Shown here one piece after another: positions 35,521 through 44,805 of a stretch of 64,000 nt of DNA (position 1 is its first letter; the number at the start of each line of letters is the position of its first letter). Source of the DNA: VAZQ01 sp963758945. Lineage in GTDB: Bacteria; Pseudomonadota; Alphaproteobacteria; Rhizobiales; Xanthobacteraceae. Location of the stretch: contig CAVWXY010000008.1 in NCBI GenBank assembly GCA_963758945.1, positions 62,001 to 126,000 on the forward strand, given 5' to 3'. Under the pieces are notes generated by a model. That model did not search any database and was not told the origin of the DNA. It was given only the letters and a program-made list of their open reading frames with translations. The position numbers were made by a program, and so were the translations under genes.

Positions 35521-36135
35521 GTGCGCTACTTCGCGATGGTGCTCGTAGCGTTGCTGATGGCTGGGGGGCCCGCCGTCGGCAACGAAGTTGATCCCGCGGT
35601 CATGGCCATGTTCAGGGAGTGGTCGCTCGTGCCTCCGAGCCCATCCGGCGTGGTCATTTGCCACGGCTTCGGATGCGTCTTCCGCACCGAGATCGGTCTC
35701 GGGGGCGGCGATCGCGCCCAGATGGCGGCGATCATGGCGTCGGGCTCTGCGTCGGCTCAGGCCGAAAGAGCTGCAATAGGCCGGACCGAGGCGTGGTTTG
35801 AACGGCGCATTGCCCCCATAACCGGCACTGCGAAGCGCGTCGCGCGGGCGGGCCCCCTCGCCGGCGTCGGCGCGGGCAATCCCGCTCATTTCGACTGCAT
35901 CGATACGACCCATAACACGAATTCGCTCCTGGTCATTCTCAGCCAGCTCAAATTGCTGCGGCACCATACCGTTGCCGCGCCTGCGTCTCGGTTTCTATTC
36001 ACTGAAGGCCCGCACAATACGGCGGTGATCAAGGATCGCAAGACCAACGAGCTCTGGACGGTCGATCCTTGGACTCACAAGGGCAGTGAAGTTCCCGATA
36101 TCTGGCCGCTCGCAAAGTGGAAGGCCGGCGAATGA
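35521..36135 (+). CDS. Exported hypothetical protein with conserved Cys/His/Asp pattern
   Basis: 204 residues from GTG 35521. Signal peptide MRYFAMVLVALLMAGGPAVG. The mature protein has VVICHGFGCVFRTEIGL, then AHFDCIDTTHNTNSLLVILSQLKLLRHHTV and FTEGPHNTAVIKDRKTNELWTVDPWTHKGSEVPDIWPLAKW. The late FDC, GPHNTAVI and TVDPW segments put Cys, His and Asp in the order of the papain/transglutaminase fold, so a cysteine hydrolase is conceivable. That is inference; I cannot name the family. Confidence 0.72.
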   Translation: MRYFAMVLVALLMAGGPAVGNEVDPAVMAMFREWSLVPPSPSGVVICHGFGCVFRTEIGLGGGDRAQMAAIMASGSASAQAERAAIGRTEAWFERRIAPITGTAKRVARAGPLAGVGAGNPAHFDCIDTTHNTNSLLVILSQLKLLRHHTVAAPASRFLFTEGPHNTAVIKDRKTNELWTVDPWTHKGSEVPDIWPLAKWKAGE

Positions 36136-36649
36136 AACCAAAAACATCCGCGACCTCGACTTACCGCCGATGCTGCGCGCCTGCGCTCATGAGCTGATTG
36201 AATTGGCGGGGTGATGTCCGCCGTCTGCAGTCGTCTCGCCAACTTTGCTCTCGCGGGCAACACTGGTCATTCATTGCGTCAAGCAGAAGAGAAGGGTCGC
36301 TTCTGGGCGACTCAGACTGACGGCAACGTCCGCTGTTCGGTCGCAACCGCGTGCAAAGCGGAGATCGAGCGAGCCGCACTTCGCGGGCCGGATTTGTGAG
36401 TACACGCCCCTAGACTGGTTCTAGACCTATACCAAATGCTCTCAATGCTTGACTTGTCATGCCCCGGCGCTTGTCGCGGGCATCCACGTCTTGAATCACG
36501 AGTTGAATCAAGGACGTAGGTGGCCGAGAACATTGGGATTGCCGTGCGCGCCGATGTGCGTGTGCTGTTTTGAACCAGCTCGGAGCGAGGGCCGTGCCGC
36601 GATCGCGCACCATGAACGCGTGATGCGCAGCGATGCGGGCGGCCGGCGC
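36136..36649. repeat. Intergenic region with a REP-like palindrome at 36460-36482
   Basis: Within this 514-base gap, tgccccggcgcttgtcgcgggca (36460-36482) is an imperfect hairpin inside ...cttgtcatgccccggcgcttgtcgcgggcatccacgtc. Gene-poor alphaproteobacterial spacers often carry this 'gcgggcatccacgtc' REP type. A weaker partner, ccacgtcttga...caaggacgtaggtgg, follows to about 36523. The rest shows no gene. Confidence 0.5.
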
Positions 36650-37060
36650 TCAGGCCTGCTTCTGGTTCTTGTGGAGCGCACCGAGCCCCGTGACCCACGG
36701 CAGCGCCGAGCGGAACCAGTTTTGCCGGCTCGGCGCGAACTGGTCGCGTTGGCGCAGGATGCCGACGCGAACCATATAGGACGCCTGCCGGCCGTCGCCC
36801 GGCGTGGTCGAATAAATCGGCGAGCCGCAGCGCGGGCAGAAGGCCTGCATGCGCGGATTGCCGCTTTCCGCGGTGGTCTTCAGGTAAGTCGACGGCGTCC
36901 CGGAGATTCTGAACGTCGTGCCGGGAACAGGAACGTTGACGCGGAACGCGGATCCCGTACCGGCCTGACAATCGGTGCAGTGGCAGACCGTGGTTTTCTC
37001 CGGATCGGCCTCGCCTTCGATCGTGATGTATCCGCAGTGGCATGCGCCGTCGATTTTCAT
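36650..37060 (-). CDS. GFA-family (glutathione-dependent formaldehyde-activating/CENP-V) protein
   Basis: 136 residues; AGGAG seven bases before ATG 37060. Zinc-binding cysteines: GACHCGYITIEGE, TVCHCTDCQAGTGSAFRVNV and AFCPRCGSPIYS, the three-part pattern of the GFA fold. Members bind zinc and some accelerate glutathione adduct formation with formaldehyde; for most the substrate is unknown. Next gene on the same strand upstream is the BisC-type enzyme, with an 88-base gap. Confidence 0.92.
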   Translation of the reverse strand: MKIDGACHCGYITIEGEADPEKTTVCHCTDCQAGTGSAFRVNVPVPGTTFRISGTPSTYLKTTAESGNPRMQAFCPRCGSPIYSTTPGDGRQASYMVRVGILRQRDQFAPSRQNWFRSALPWVTGLGALHKNQKQA

Positions 37061-37148
37061 GCCTTTGCTCCTGTCTCTCCGTCGGCCGCGCGTGCTTGCG
37101 AGCGAGGCGGCCCTTGGTGGCTCAATATCGGGCAAACGGCTTGCGGGC

Positions 37149-39443
37149 TCAGCCGGCGTCCGCCAACGCCGGCGGCGTGAACGCGCGCACCGCCGGCGCC
37201 GGCGCGTCCCAGCGCTCGATCTCGACCAGCGCGGTGAGCGCGCTCGTGCCTTGCGCCAGCGGCGAGGTGCCGATGTCGAGCGTGAGCACATTGGGATTGC
37301 CGTGCCGCTCGGGCGCTCCCGCCTCGTCGGCCGGATCGAACCACGCGCCCGTCGCCATGGCGACCACTCCCGGCATCACGCCGGGGTCGACCACGGCGCC
37401 GGCGAGACAGGCGCCGCGCGTGTTGAACACGCGCACGACATCGCCGTCGCGGATGTCGCGACGCGCCGCGTCCTGCATGCTGATGCGGATGGGCTCGCGC
37501 CCCTCGACCTTCTGCGCACGCGATACCGGCCCGGGGTCCATCTGGCTGTGCAGGCGGCTCGCGGGCTGGTGCGTCACCAGGTGCATCGGCCAGCGACGCG
37601 CGCTCGCGCTTCCGAGCCATTCCGCCGGCGGCAGCCAAGCCGGATGCGGCGGGCAATCCACATAGTCGAAGCCCGCAACGTCGGCCGAGACGATCTCGAT
37701 CCGGCCCGACGGCGTCTTGAGCGGATGGCGCTCCGGATCGCGCCGGAATTCTTCGAACAGGACATAGTCGCGCTCGGGCGGCGGCAGCTCGATGAAGCCC
37801 TCGGCCCAGAACTGCTGGAAGCCGGGAAGCGCGATGCCCTTGGCGCTCGCGCTCGCGCGCACCTGGTCGTAGACCCATTGGCACCAGCCCATCTCGTCGC
37901 GCTCCTGGGTGAATGCGGTCTGGTAGCCGAGCCGCTGCGCCAGCGCGCGGAAGATGTCGAAGTCGTTCCTGGCGTCGCCGACCGGATCGATGGCGCGGTG
38001 CATGGCGAGAACGAACGGATCGCGCGACGAGCCGCCGACGTCGTTGCGCTCGAGCGTGGTGGTGGCCGGCAGCACGATGTCGGCGTGACGCGCGGTCGGC
38101 GTCCACCAGCTCTCGTGCACGATGACAGTCTCGGGCTTCTGCCAGGCCAGTCGCAGCCGGTTGAGATCCTGGTGGTGATGGAAGGGATTGCCGCCCGCCC
38201 AGTAGACGAGCCGGATGTCGGGATAGACGTAGCGGCGGCCGTTGAATTGATAGCTTTCGCCGGGATGCAGCAGCATGTCGGCGATGCGGGCGACCGGGAT
38301 CATCGAGCGCGCAGGGTTGAGCGGCAGCGGCACCTCGGGGCCCGCCACGTCGGCGCGCGGCACGCCGATGCCGTTGGTCGAGCCGTGGCCGAAGGCGAAG
38401 CCGCCGCCGGGAAGCCCGATCCCGCCCAGCATCGCGGCCAGCACGATCGCCGCCCAGTACGGCTGCTCGCCGTGGTGCGCGCGCTGCAGCGACCAGGCGC
38501 AGGTGATCATGCTGCGTGCCGACGCGGCGCGCCGCGCCAGCTCGCGTATGGTCGCGGCGGCAACGCCGGTGATCGCCTCGGCCCATTGCGCATCCTTCGC
38601 CACCCCGTCGTCGAGGCCGAGGAGATAACGGCGGAAACGTTCGAAGCCCGCACAATGGCTTGCGACGAACTGCGCATCGTGGCCTTCCTCGTCGACGAGC
38701 GTATGCGCCATCGCCAGCATCAGCGCGGTGTCGGTATTCGGCCGGATCGCGATCCACTGCGCGTCGAGAAAATCCGGCGCGTCGGATTTGAGCGGGCTGA
38801 TGGAGACGAATGCGACGCCGGCGTCCTTGGCGCGGCGCAGCCACGTCTCCATGCTGTGCGCGCCGGCGCCGCCCGAGGTGACCTGGCCGTTCCTGGTGGC
38901 GAGGCCGCCGAAGGCGAGGATGAGGCGCGTGTGCTTGACAACGGACGACCAGTCCGTGATGTCGCCCACCACCGGCTGGAACGTTCCGATCACGCGCGGA
39001 AGGATGTATTGCGCCGCCCCGAAGCTGTAATTGCCCACCTGGTCGACGCAGCCGCCGCCGAGAAACAGGAACCGCCGCAGCAGGCTGCGGGCATGGTGCA
39101 CGCGACCCGCCGAGGACCAGCCGTAGGAGCCGCCGAGGATCGCGGTGTTGCCGAACTCCTTGCGCACGCGCACCAGCTCGTCCGCTACGGCCTCGAGCGC
39201 TTCATCCCAGGACACTTCGTGGAAGCGGTCGCTGCCGGTACGCTCCTTGCCCTCGCGCCAGCCGTCGCGAATGGCGGGACGCGCGATGCGCAGCGGCGAG
39301 TGCACCATCGCCGGGATGGCATTGAGCATGTCGGACGGCGCCGGATCGCGCGCGAACGGCTCGCAGCCGACGACGCGGCCGTTCTCGACCAGCGCCGTGA
39401 AGGCGCCCCAATGGGCCAGCGAAGGAAAGCGCGCGACGGTCAT
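37149..39443 (-). CDS. Molybdopterin oxidoreductase of the BisC/TorA/DMSO-reductase type
   Basis: 764 residues. No Tat signal and no N-terminal Fe-S cysteines: the protein begins at the bis-MGD domain. GGSYGWSSAGRVHHARS places the Mo-ligand Ser at about 111, as in DMSO/TMAO/biotin-sulfoxide reductases. Further motifs: FGGLATRNGQV, YWAGGNPFHHHQDLNRL, ESWWTPTARHADIVLPATTTLERNDVG and the C-terminal beta barrel DVVRVFNTRGACLAGAVV. A cytoplasmic S- or N-oxide reductase (biotin or methionine sulfoxide) is the best reading. It is 88 bases before the GFA gene, perhaps co-transcribed. Confidence 0.93.
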   Translation of the reverse strand: MTVARFPSLAHWGAFTALVENGRVVGCEPFARDPAPSDMLNAIPAMVHSPLRIARPAIRDGWREGKERTGSDRFHEVSWDEALEAVADELVRVRKEFGNTAILGGSYGWSSAGRVHHARSLLRRFLFLGGGCVDQVGNYSFGAAQYILPRVIGTFQPVVGDITDWSSVVKHTRLILAFGGLATRNGQVTSGGAGAHSMETWLRRAKDAGVAFVSISPLKSDAPDFLDAQWIAIRPNTDTALMLAMAHTLVDEEGHDAQFVASHCAGFERFRRYLLGLDDGVAKDAQWAEAITGVAAATIRELARRAASARSMITCAWSLQRAHHGEQPYWAAIVLAAMLGGIGLPGGGFAFGHGSTNGIGVPRADVAGPEVPLPLNPARSMIPVARIADMLLHPGESYQFNGRRYVYPDIRLVYWAGGNPFHHHQDLNRLRLAWQKPETVIVHESWWTPTARHADIVLPATTTLERNDVGGSSRDPFVLAMHRAIDPVGDARNDFDIFRALAQRLGYQTAFTQERDEMGWCQWVYDQVRASASAKGIALPGFQQFWAEGFIELPPPERDYVLFEEFRRDPERHPLKTPSGRIEIVSADVAGFDYVDCPPHPAWLPPAEWLGSASARRWPMHLVTHQPASRLHSQMDPGPVSRAQKVEGREPIRISMQDAARRDIRDGDVVRVFNTRGACLAGAVVDPGVMPGVVAMATGAWFDPADEAGAPERHGNPNVLTLDIGTSPLAQGTSALTALVEIERWDAPAPAVRAFTPPALADAG

Positions 39444-39775
39444 GACAGGTCCGGCTCGCTGTGGGCTAGTGTGGCGGATTCGACGTCGGCAGAATGAGCC
39501 TTTTGTGCACGAGACTCAACCGGTCCGAGGTACGGTCGGCAGCGGCGCTGTTTCACCTTCGACCGCTTCGAGCCGAGCAGCAAAGCGCCGCGCGGCTTGC
39601 GCGCTCCTCGGTCGCCGAAGAAATTGCGCTGTCTGGAGGATAGTTCGGTCTTGTGCTGTCGATGATTCCATCGCTCTATCAGTGAAAAATCCGCTGCTGC
39701 TTCAAGCGCCGCTGCCGGCCTCCGACCAGCCAACCTGCCGCGGCAGACGGATCGTCTTGCCGGAGGGTTTGTCCC
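39444..39775. other. Intergenic region between divergent genes
   Basis: 332 bases. Nothing that I can support as gene, repeat or promoter apart from the ribosome site (ggagggt) of the next gene. Confidence 0.35.
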
Positions 39776-40060
39776 ATGAAAATTGCACTCGGCGTGCTGA
39801 CGATCGTCAATATCGCGTTGACTTGCTTCGGCGTGTCGATGGCCGTGATGTCGCCGATGATGTTCGACAGCGGCGGCGACGGGAAGCTGCTGTGGGCGAT
39901 ATTCTGGAGCCTCTGGGTCTTCCCCGTCGTTGCTGTGCTTTGCATGCTTCTGCCCTGGCTGTTTCTGTGGCTGCGATGGCCCCGCACGACCCTGGTCACG
40001 TCCGCTGTTCCGCTCGCGTGGATGGTCATCCTCTTCGCGGTCCTCTTCATCTTTTTCTAG
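39776..40060 (+). CDS. Small membrane protein (94 aa)
   Basis: Three hydrophobic helices: IALGVLTIVNIALTCFGVSMAVM, a second LLWAIFWSLWVFPVVAVLCMLLPWLFLWL and a third SAVPLAWMVILFAVLFIFF, with a short polar link FDSGGDGK. GGAGGGT lies upstream of ATG 39776. No known family. It directly precedes a broken serine-hydrolase fragment. Confidence 0.7.
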   Translation: MKIALGVLTIVNIALTCFGVSMAVMSPMMFDSGGDGKLLWAIFWSLWVFPVVAVLCMLLPWLFLWLRWPRTTLVTSAVPLAWMVILFAVLFIFF

Positions 40061-40064
40061 CGGC

Positions 40065-40289
40065 CTGAAAGAATTGGAGCGGGCTGGGTGGGAGCTCTAC
40101 CGCGACGGCAACGGACCATTGCATGGATTCGGGCATGACGGCTATTGGCGCGGCTTCAACACGATGTATTACAACTATCTGAACGACAACCATACGGTTG
40201 TTCTGCTCAGCAACCGCGGAAGCGGCCTCGACTTGGACGCGTTCTGGGAAAAACTGAGCGACCTGATCGGGATCCACGTGAAGGATTAA
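40065..40289 (+). pseudogene. C-terminal fragment of a beta-lactamase-like serine hydrolase
   Basis: About 70 residues: AGWELYRDGNGPLHGFGHDGYWRGFNTMYYNYLNDNHTVVLLSNRGSGLDLDAFWEKLSDLIG. The GHDGYWRGF element followed by a beta strand and VVLLSNR is the usual C-terminal part of class C beta-lactamase-like hydrolases (the HxG/KTG region). The catalytic SxxK part is absent and no start codon fits, so only the 3' end survives. It abuts the membrane-protein gene, so a deletion has probably joined the two. Confidence 0.7.
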
Positions 40290-41828
40290 GGCGCGTGCCG
40301 TGCGGTCCCGGCTGCAACAGTGCGCGGTCGCCGCATCAGCAGCAGCAGAAGCGCGGCCGGCAGGCAGATCACCAGCATGAGCTTGAAATCGTCCATATAG
40401 GCGATGATCGAGGCCTGCCGCGTGATCTCGACGTTGAGTGCGCTCAAGCCGGGCTGCGTGGCCGTGTTCCAGAAGAGATAGGCACCGCCTGTCTGCAGCA
40501 TCCGATTGAACGGCGTGACGTGCTCGGCGAGCTGTGCGTGGACGATCTGGGTATTTTGCGCGAGCAGGAAGGACGTGACGGAAATGCCGATGGAGCTTCC
40601 GACGTTGCGGACCAGGCTGAGCAAGGCCGTCCCATCGGTCCGCAACTCGGCGGGGAGCGTCGCGAAGGCAATGACCTGAAGCGGAGTGAACACGAAACCA
40701 ATTCCGGCGCCCTGCAGCAACGTGGTCAACGCGAGCGACCACGCATCGACGTCGGGCGTCCAGCCCATCATTTGCCGCATCGAATTCAGCGATCGTGGCG
40801 AAGCCCACCAGCATGAGCAGGCGTGGATCCGCACGGTTGGCCAAGCGCCCGGCGATCAGCATCGCGATCATGGTGCCCGCCCCGCGCGGTGCCATGAGTA
40901 GCCCCGCCGTCGCGACCGGATAGCCGCCAAGGGTCTGCAGATAGGGCGCCAGCAGCGCGGAGCTGGCGAGCAAGACCATGCGGATGGCCGACATCACCAG
41001 CAGGCCCGCGCTGAAGTTCAAATCGCGGAAGATGCGCGACGGGATGAACCGCCGCTCGGCCAGGATCACGTGCACGACGAACAGATAGAGGCCAAGCCCG
41101 GCCAGCGTGGTCTCGATGACGATCTCGGTCGACCCGAACCAGTCTTTTTGCTCGCCGCGATCCAGCATGAGCTGCAATCCGGCGATGCCGATGCTGAGCA
41201 CGCCGAAGCCGATCCAGTCGAAGGTCGAAGTGCGCTTGCGTTGCCCGTCGTGCAGGAAGAGCCAGAGCCCGGCGATCGCGAGCAGGCCGAACGGCAGGTT
41301 GATATAAAACACCCAGCGCCAATCGTAGACGTCGGTGAGGTAGCCGCCGAGCGTGGGACCAATAATGGGTCCGACCATCACGCCCATGCCCCACATCGCC
41401 ATGGCCGAGCCGCGCTGCTCGGCCGGATAGAGATCGAGCATGGTTGCCTGCGACAGCGGCACGAGACCGGCCCCGAAGGCGCCCTGCAGCAGTCGGAACA
41501 GCACCATTTGCGTGAGCGTCTCGGCGATGCCGCACAGCATGGACCCGACGGTGAAGCCGGCGAGGCACACCAGGAACAGCGGCTTGCGTCCGAAACGCGC
41601 CGACAGCCAGCCGACCGGTGCGGTCATGATCGCGGCCGCGACGATATACGACGTGAGCACCCAGGTGACCTGGTCGGGGGCGGTGGCGAGCGAGCCCTGG
41701 ATGTACGGCAGCGCCACATTGGCAATGGTGCTGTCGAGGGCCTGCATCAGGGTCGCCAGCATGGCGCACACCGTGATGATCCCGCGGTGGGAATAGAGTG
41801 GCTGGCTCGTGGTTACGCTTGACGCCAT
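40286..41828 (-). pseudogene. emrB: EmrB/QacA-type (DHA2) multidrug efflux MFS transporter, frameshifted
   Basis: The start at 41828 (MASSVTTSQPLYSHRGIITVCAMLATLMQALDSTIANVALPYIQGSL) and 14-helix layout identify DHA2/EmrB; motifs WVLTSYIVAAAIMTAP, ARFGRKPLF and GPTLGGYLTDVYDWRWVFYINLPFG are intact. Near 40793 the frame changes: up to GFATIA in one frame, then LNSMRQMMGWTPDVDAWSLALTTLLQGAGIGFVFTPLQVIAFATL to the stop at 40286 in another. A one-base indel restores about 513 residues. It follows emrA on the same strand. The drug or organic anion exported is unknown. Confidence 0.9.
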
Positions 41829-41955
41829 GACACGATCCCCGCGCCGGCGCACGTTCTGGCGAGTTGGGCATCGGTTCGCGGCGCAGAGCATGCCCCGGTC
41901 GACGACACCCCGGAGCGGGTCCCCACTGCGAAATAGCCGGCCAAGCTCGAGCCCA

Positions 41956-43173
41956 TCACAGCAGCTCCGACAATGTGCGGTGATGGCCAGTGTCGATTTC
42001 GACGGTCACGCTCATGCCCGCGCGCAGCGGAAGCTGCCCGGACCGGGAATCGATGCGGATCCGAACCGGAATGCGCTGCACCACTTTGACCCAGTTGCCG
42101 CTCGCATTTTCGGCCGGGAGGATCGAGAACTCCGAGCCGGTCGCGGGCGCTATGCTCTGCACGGTGCCGGACCACACATGGCCCGGATAGGTATCGACCG
42201 CCACGTCGACGTGGTCGCCCGGCTTGACGTAGGTGAGGTCGGTTTCCTTCATTTTCGCGTCGACCCAGACGTCGTCGGTGGAGACGAGCGCGACGGCGCC
42301 GGTGTTGGTCAGCGCGGCCGTCTGGGAGACGAGATATGTACCGGGCTGCAGCGCATCGACCTGCGTCACCACGCCGTCGAAGGGCGCGCGCACGATCGTA
42401 TGATCGAGTTCGCGCTGCGCCTCGTCGACCTGCGCCTTGGCCTGCAGATATTGCGGGTGTTGCACGACCGGAATGTCCGGGTTGCCGGCAAGCTTGGCGA
42501 GCTGCACGGCGGCCTGCTGGCGCAACGACTCGAGCGTGCTCTTGTCGGCTTCGAGCGTGAAGCGCGCCTGGTCGTAGTTGGCGCGGGAAACGGCATCGCT
42601 GCGCACGAGCGCCGCGTAGCGCTCATAGGTCGCCTGGTCCAATTCGACCTTCGCCTGCTGCGCGGCGGAGTCGCTCAGCATGCGCTTGTAGTCGTCTTTC
42701 ATCGACTCGATGGTCAGCGCGGTTTGCGCAAGGTTGGCCTTGGCATTGTCGAGGGCGATCTGGAACTGCCGGGGATCGACGCGGAACAGCACGTCGCCGG
42801 CCTTGACGAACTGGCCTTCATGCACATCGACCGAGCTGACGATCCCCGAGACGTCGGTCGAGACCATCAGCTTGGCGGCCTGCACATAGGCGTCGTCGGT
42901 CGAGGCATAGCGCCCGCCGCGCAGCCAGATGACGCCGGCCGCGACCGCGACAGCAAGAATGCCGCCGACCATGAGGAGCATCCGCAGCCGACGCCGCCCG
43001 CGCTGCCTGGCGCGCTTGCGGCCCGGCTGGCGCGGCTCGCGCTCCTCCGGCATGGGCTCGGCCGGCACGATGGGCGGCGATTCCCGCTCGAGACCGTGCC
43101 TGATCGCAGGTTCGATCACGTCCGCGGGAGCGGTGCGCGCCGAGCGAGGGTCGATCTGGTCCATCTTGGACAT
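41956..43173 (-). CDS. emrA: HlyD/EmrA-family membrane-fusion protein
   Basis: 405 residues. A cytoplasmic Arg/Pro-rich tail (about 1-62), one membrane helix (LRMLLMVGGILAVAVAAGVIWL), the start of the lipoyl-like domain STDDAYVQAAKLMVSTDVSGIVSSVDVHEGQFVKAGDVLFRVD, a long coiled-coil hairpin (about 140-240) and the beta-barrel ELDHTIVRAPFDGVVTQVDALQPGTYL. This is the EmrA layout, linking the inner-membrane MFS pump to an outer-membrane channel. 13 bases separate it from marR and 127 from emrB; the three genes form a regulated efflux operon. Confidence 0.94.
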   Translation of the reverse strand: MSKMDQIDPRSARTAPADVIEPAIRHGLERESPPIVPAEPMPEEREPRQPGRKRARQRGRRRLRMLLMVGGILAVAVAAGVIWLRGGRYASTDDAYVQAAKLMVSTDVSGIVSSVDVHEGQFVKAGDVLFRVDPRQFQIALDNAKANLAQTALTIESMKDDYKRMLSDSAAQQAKVELDQATYERYAALVRSDAVSRANYDQARFTLEADKSTLESLRQQAAVQLAKLAGNPDIPVVQHPQYLQAKAQVDEAQRELDHTIVRAPFDGVVTQVDALQPGTYLVSQTAALTNTGAVALVSTDDVWVDAKMKETDLTYVKPGDHVDVAVDTYPGHVWSGTVQSIAPATGSEFSILPAENASGNWVKVVQRIPVRIRIDSRSGQLPLRAGMSVTVEIDTGHHRTLSELL

Positions 43174-43186
43174 CGCGACGCGCTCC

Positions 43187-43642
43187 TCACGCGGATGCCG
43201 CGGCGGGGCGCCGGCTGTCGTTCAGGTTGTCTTTCATCCCGCGCAAACCAACGACCATGGCGTCCAGGACCGCGGAATCGATGCCTTCCGCCATCACGTC
43301 GTGCAGCTTGGCCCGGCAACGTTTGATCTCGCGCAGGAACGGCGCGGCGGCCGGCGTCAGCCGCAATCGCCAGATGCGCCGGTCCGCGGGATCGGTGCGG
43401 CGCTCGACCAGCCCGAGCGCCTCCAGGCGATCGATGAGGCGGGCAACCGTGATCGGAGCGACCTCGGCGATGGCGGCGAGCTCGTTCTGGGAGAGGCCGG
43501 GCTGGCGCTCCAGCCGCGCCAGGATGATCCATTGGGCGCGGGTCATGCCGTGCTTGCGCGCCATCTGGTCGGCATGCGTGCGCATATGGCGCGCAACGTC
43601 ATAGAGCAGGACCAGGAAATCGCTCTCGAGTTCGGTCGGCAT
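43187..43642 (-). CDS. MarR-family transcriptional regulator of the efflux operon
   Basis: 151 residues with the winged helix of MarR: RAQWIILARLERQPGLSQNELAAIAEVAPITVARLIDRLEALGLVERRTDPADRRIWRLRLT. As the first gene of marR-emrA-emrB it most likely represses its own operon and is released by the compounds exported. The start at 43642 is preceded by a 1.16 kb gene-free GC-rich stretch in which no operator could be recognised. Confidence 0.94.
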   Translation of the reverse strand: MPTELESDFLVLLYDVARHMRTHADQMARKHGMTRAQWIILARLERQPGLSQNELAAIAEVAPITVARLIDRLEALGLVERRTDPADRRIWRLRLTPAAAPFLREIKRCRAKLHDVMAEGIDSAVLDAMVVGLRGMKDNLNDSRRPAAASA

Positions 43643-44805
43643 CGTGCAGGCCCGAGGTTGGGGCCGCGGGCTGGACGCCTTCTCGGCTGCCCGATGTCGG
43701 TAGGCGCCGAGCGGATGCGCGCCGCGGCCAGTTTCTAAGCAAGCTTAAGATATGGTCGGCTACGGTTCCGGCCAGAGCCGAGCCGGACGATGCACGCAAG
43801 GCTGCCTTGCCGACGGCGCATTATCGGCTCTGGTCGAAGCGTGCGCCTGCTGGTCGAGGCCTGTGCGGCGCCTCGAACAGCGCGATCGCACCACCTGGCT
43901 GACTACGATTTCAACTACGCTATTGACTACGTCTTGTGTCTGTGATACCAAGCGCAAATCCCGCTCATCGAGGGCGTCTCCGGAGACGTGCCGAAGGCGG
44001 AGCGGGGAGTGGCGTCCTGCGGCCGCGGCTCGTAACCGATGGCCCCGGGAGGTCCGGGACCCCGCCCGCCAGGCACTACGACCTGGCCGCGAGGAGCATC
44101 GCTCTACGGATCCGGAGGCAATGCCGGAGATGGAAGCGCGGCCCCCGACCCAAAATCGCCACGGCGAAGCGCCGAGAGGCGAGCGCGTCCCGCTGGACGC
44201 GCGCCGCGCCTCGCAAGGCACGGCCGTCGCGCCCGACAAGCGCGACAACGAAATGCTGCGCCGTCTCGGCGCTCCGCCGCCCCTCGGTTGGGGGACGGAT
44301 GGAAAGAGGAAAGCAAAACCCGGGCGCAGCAACGCGCCGCGGGAACGAAGAAACTTCAGTTGTTTGACATCGTGAAGAGGAAACGACGCGAGCGGCGCAT
44401 CGGCAACGGCGCGCTCGAAACGCACTCGCGTCGGCGGCAACGCGCTCGGTCCACCCCGAGCGCGCGCCTCGGCGCGCCCTCGGGGCAACGCAGCGGCGCG
44501 CGCGTGCGCCGACCTCGAGGCGACCGCGCCAGCCACCGGTCCCTGTATTTTTCCTGTTATTTACAGGAGCGCGTGGTTTGACTGCACCCTTCAGCTGAGA
44601 CACGAAACTAGAGCCGCAAGCGTTGCGGCCGCCGCGGCGCGCTCGAAGCACCGCGCGCCGGCGGCAACGCGCTCGGGTCCCGGCCGAGCGCGCGAACGAT
44701 CGCGCCCGTCTCTCGGCTTCCCGCATTGTATTTTGTGTGTTGTTGACAATGGCCGCGGCCGGAAGGGGACGCGAGGGCGAGGCCTCGCCGAGACGCGGCG
44801 TTTCC
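43643..44805. repeat. Gene-free GC-rich region with imperfect direct repeats
   Basis: About 1.16 kb without a credible gene. A 58-base unit occurs at 44409-44466 and 44637-44694 (228 bases apart, roughly 80% identical by eye), sharing gcgcgctcgaa, cggcggcaacgcgctcgg and cgagcgcgcg. Each copy is preceded within 60 bases by a cttcag-(t/c)tg... motif and followed by an AT-rich island beginning tgtatttt (44544 and 44728). The first island carries a small hairpin, cctgt-tattt-acagg. Open frames here are Arg/Ala-rich artefacts. Confidence 0.6.

Noticed and set aside
36975..39497. Very long plus-strand open frame (840 codons) opposite the BisC-type gene
   Set aside because: It is an antisense shadow of a strongly conserved molybdoenzyme; its translation is Arg/Ala/His-rich with no domain.
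44409..44694. CRISPR-like direct repeats
   Set aside because: Only two imperfect 58-base copies with a 170-base gap, no short regular spacers and no cas genes.
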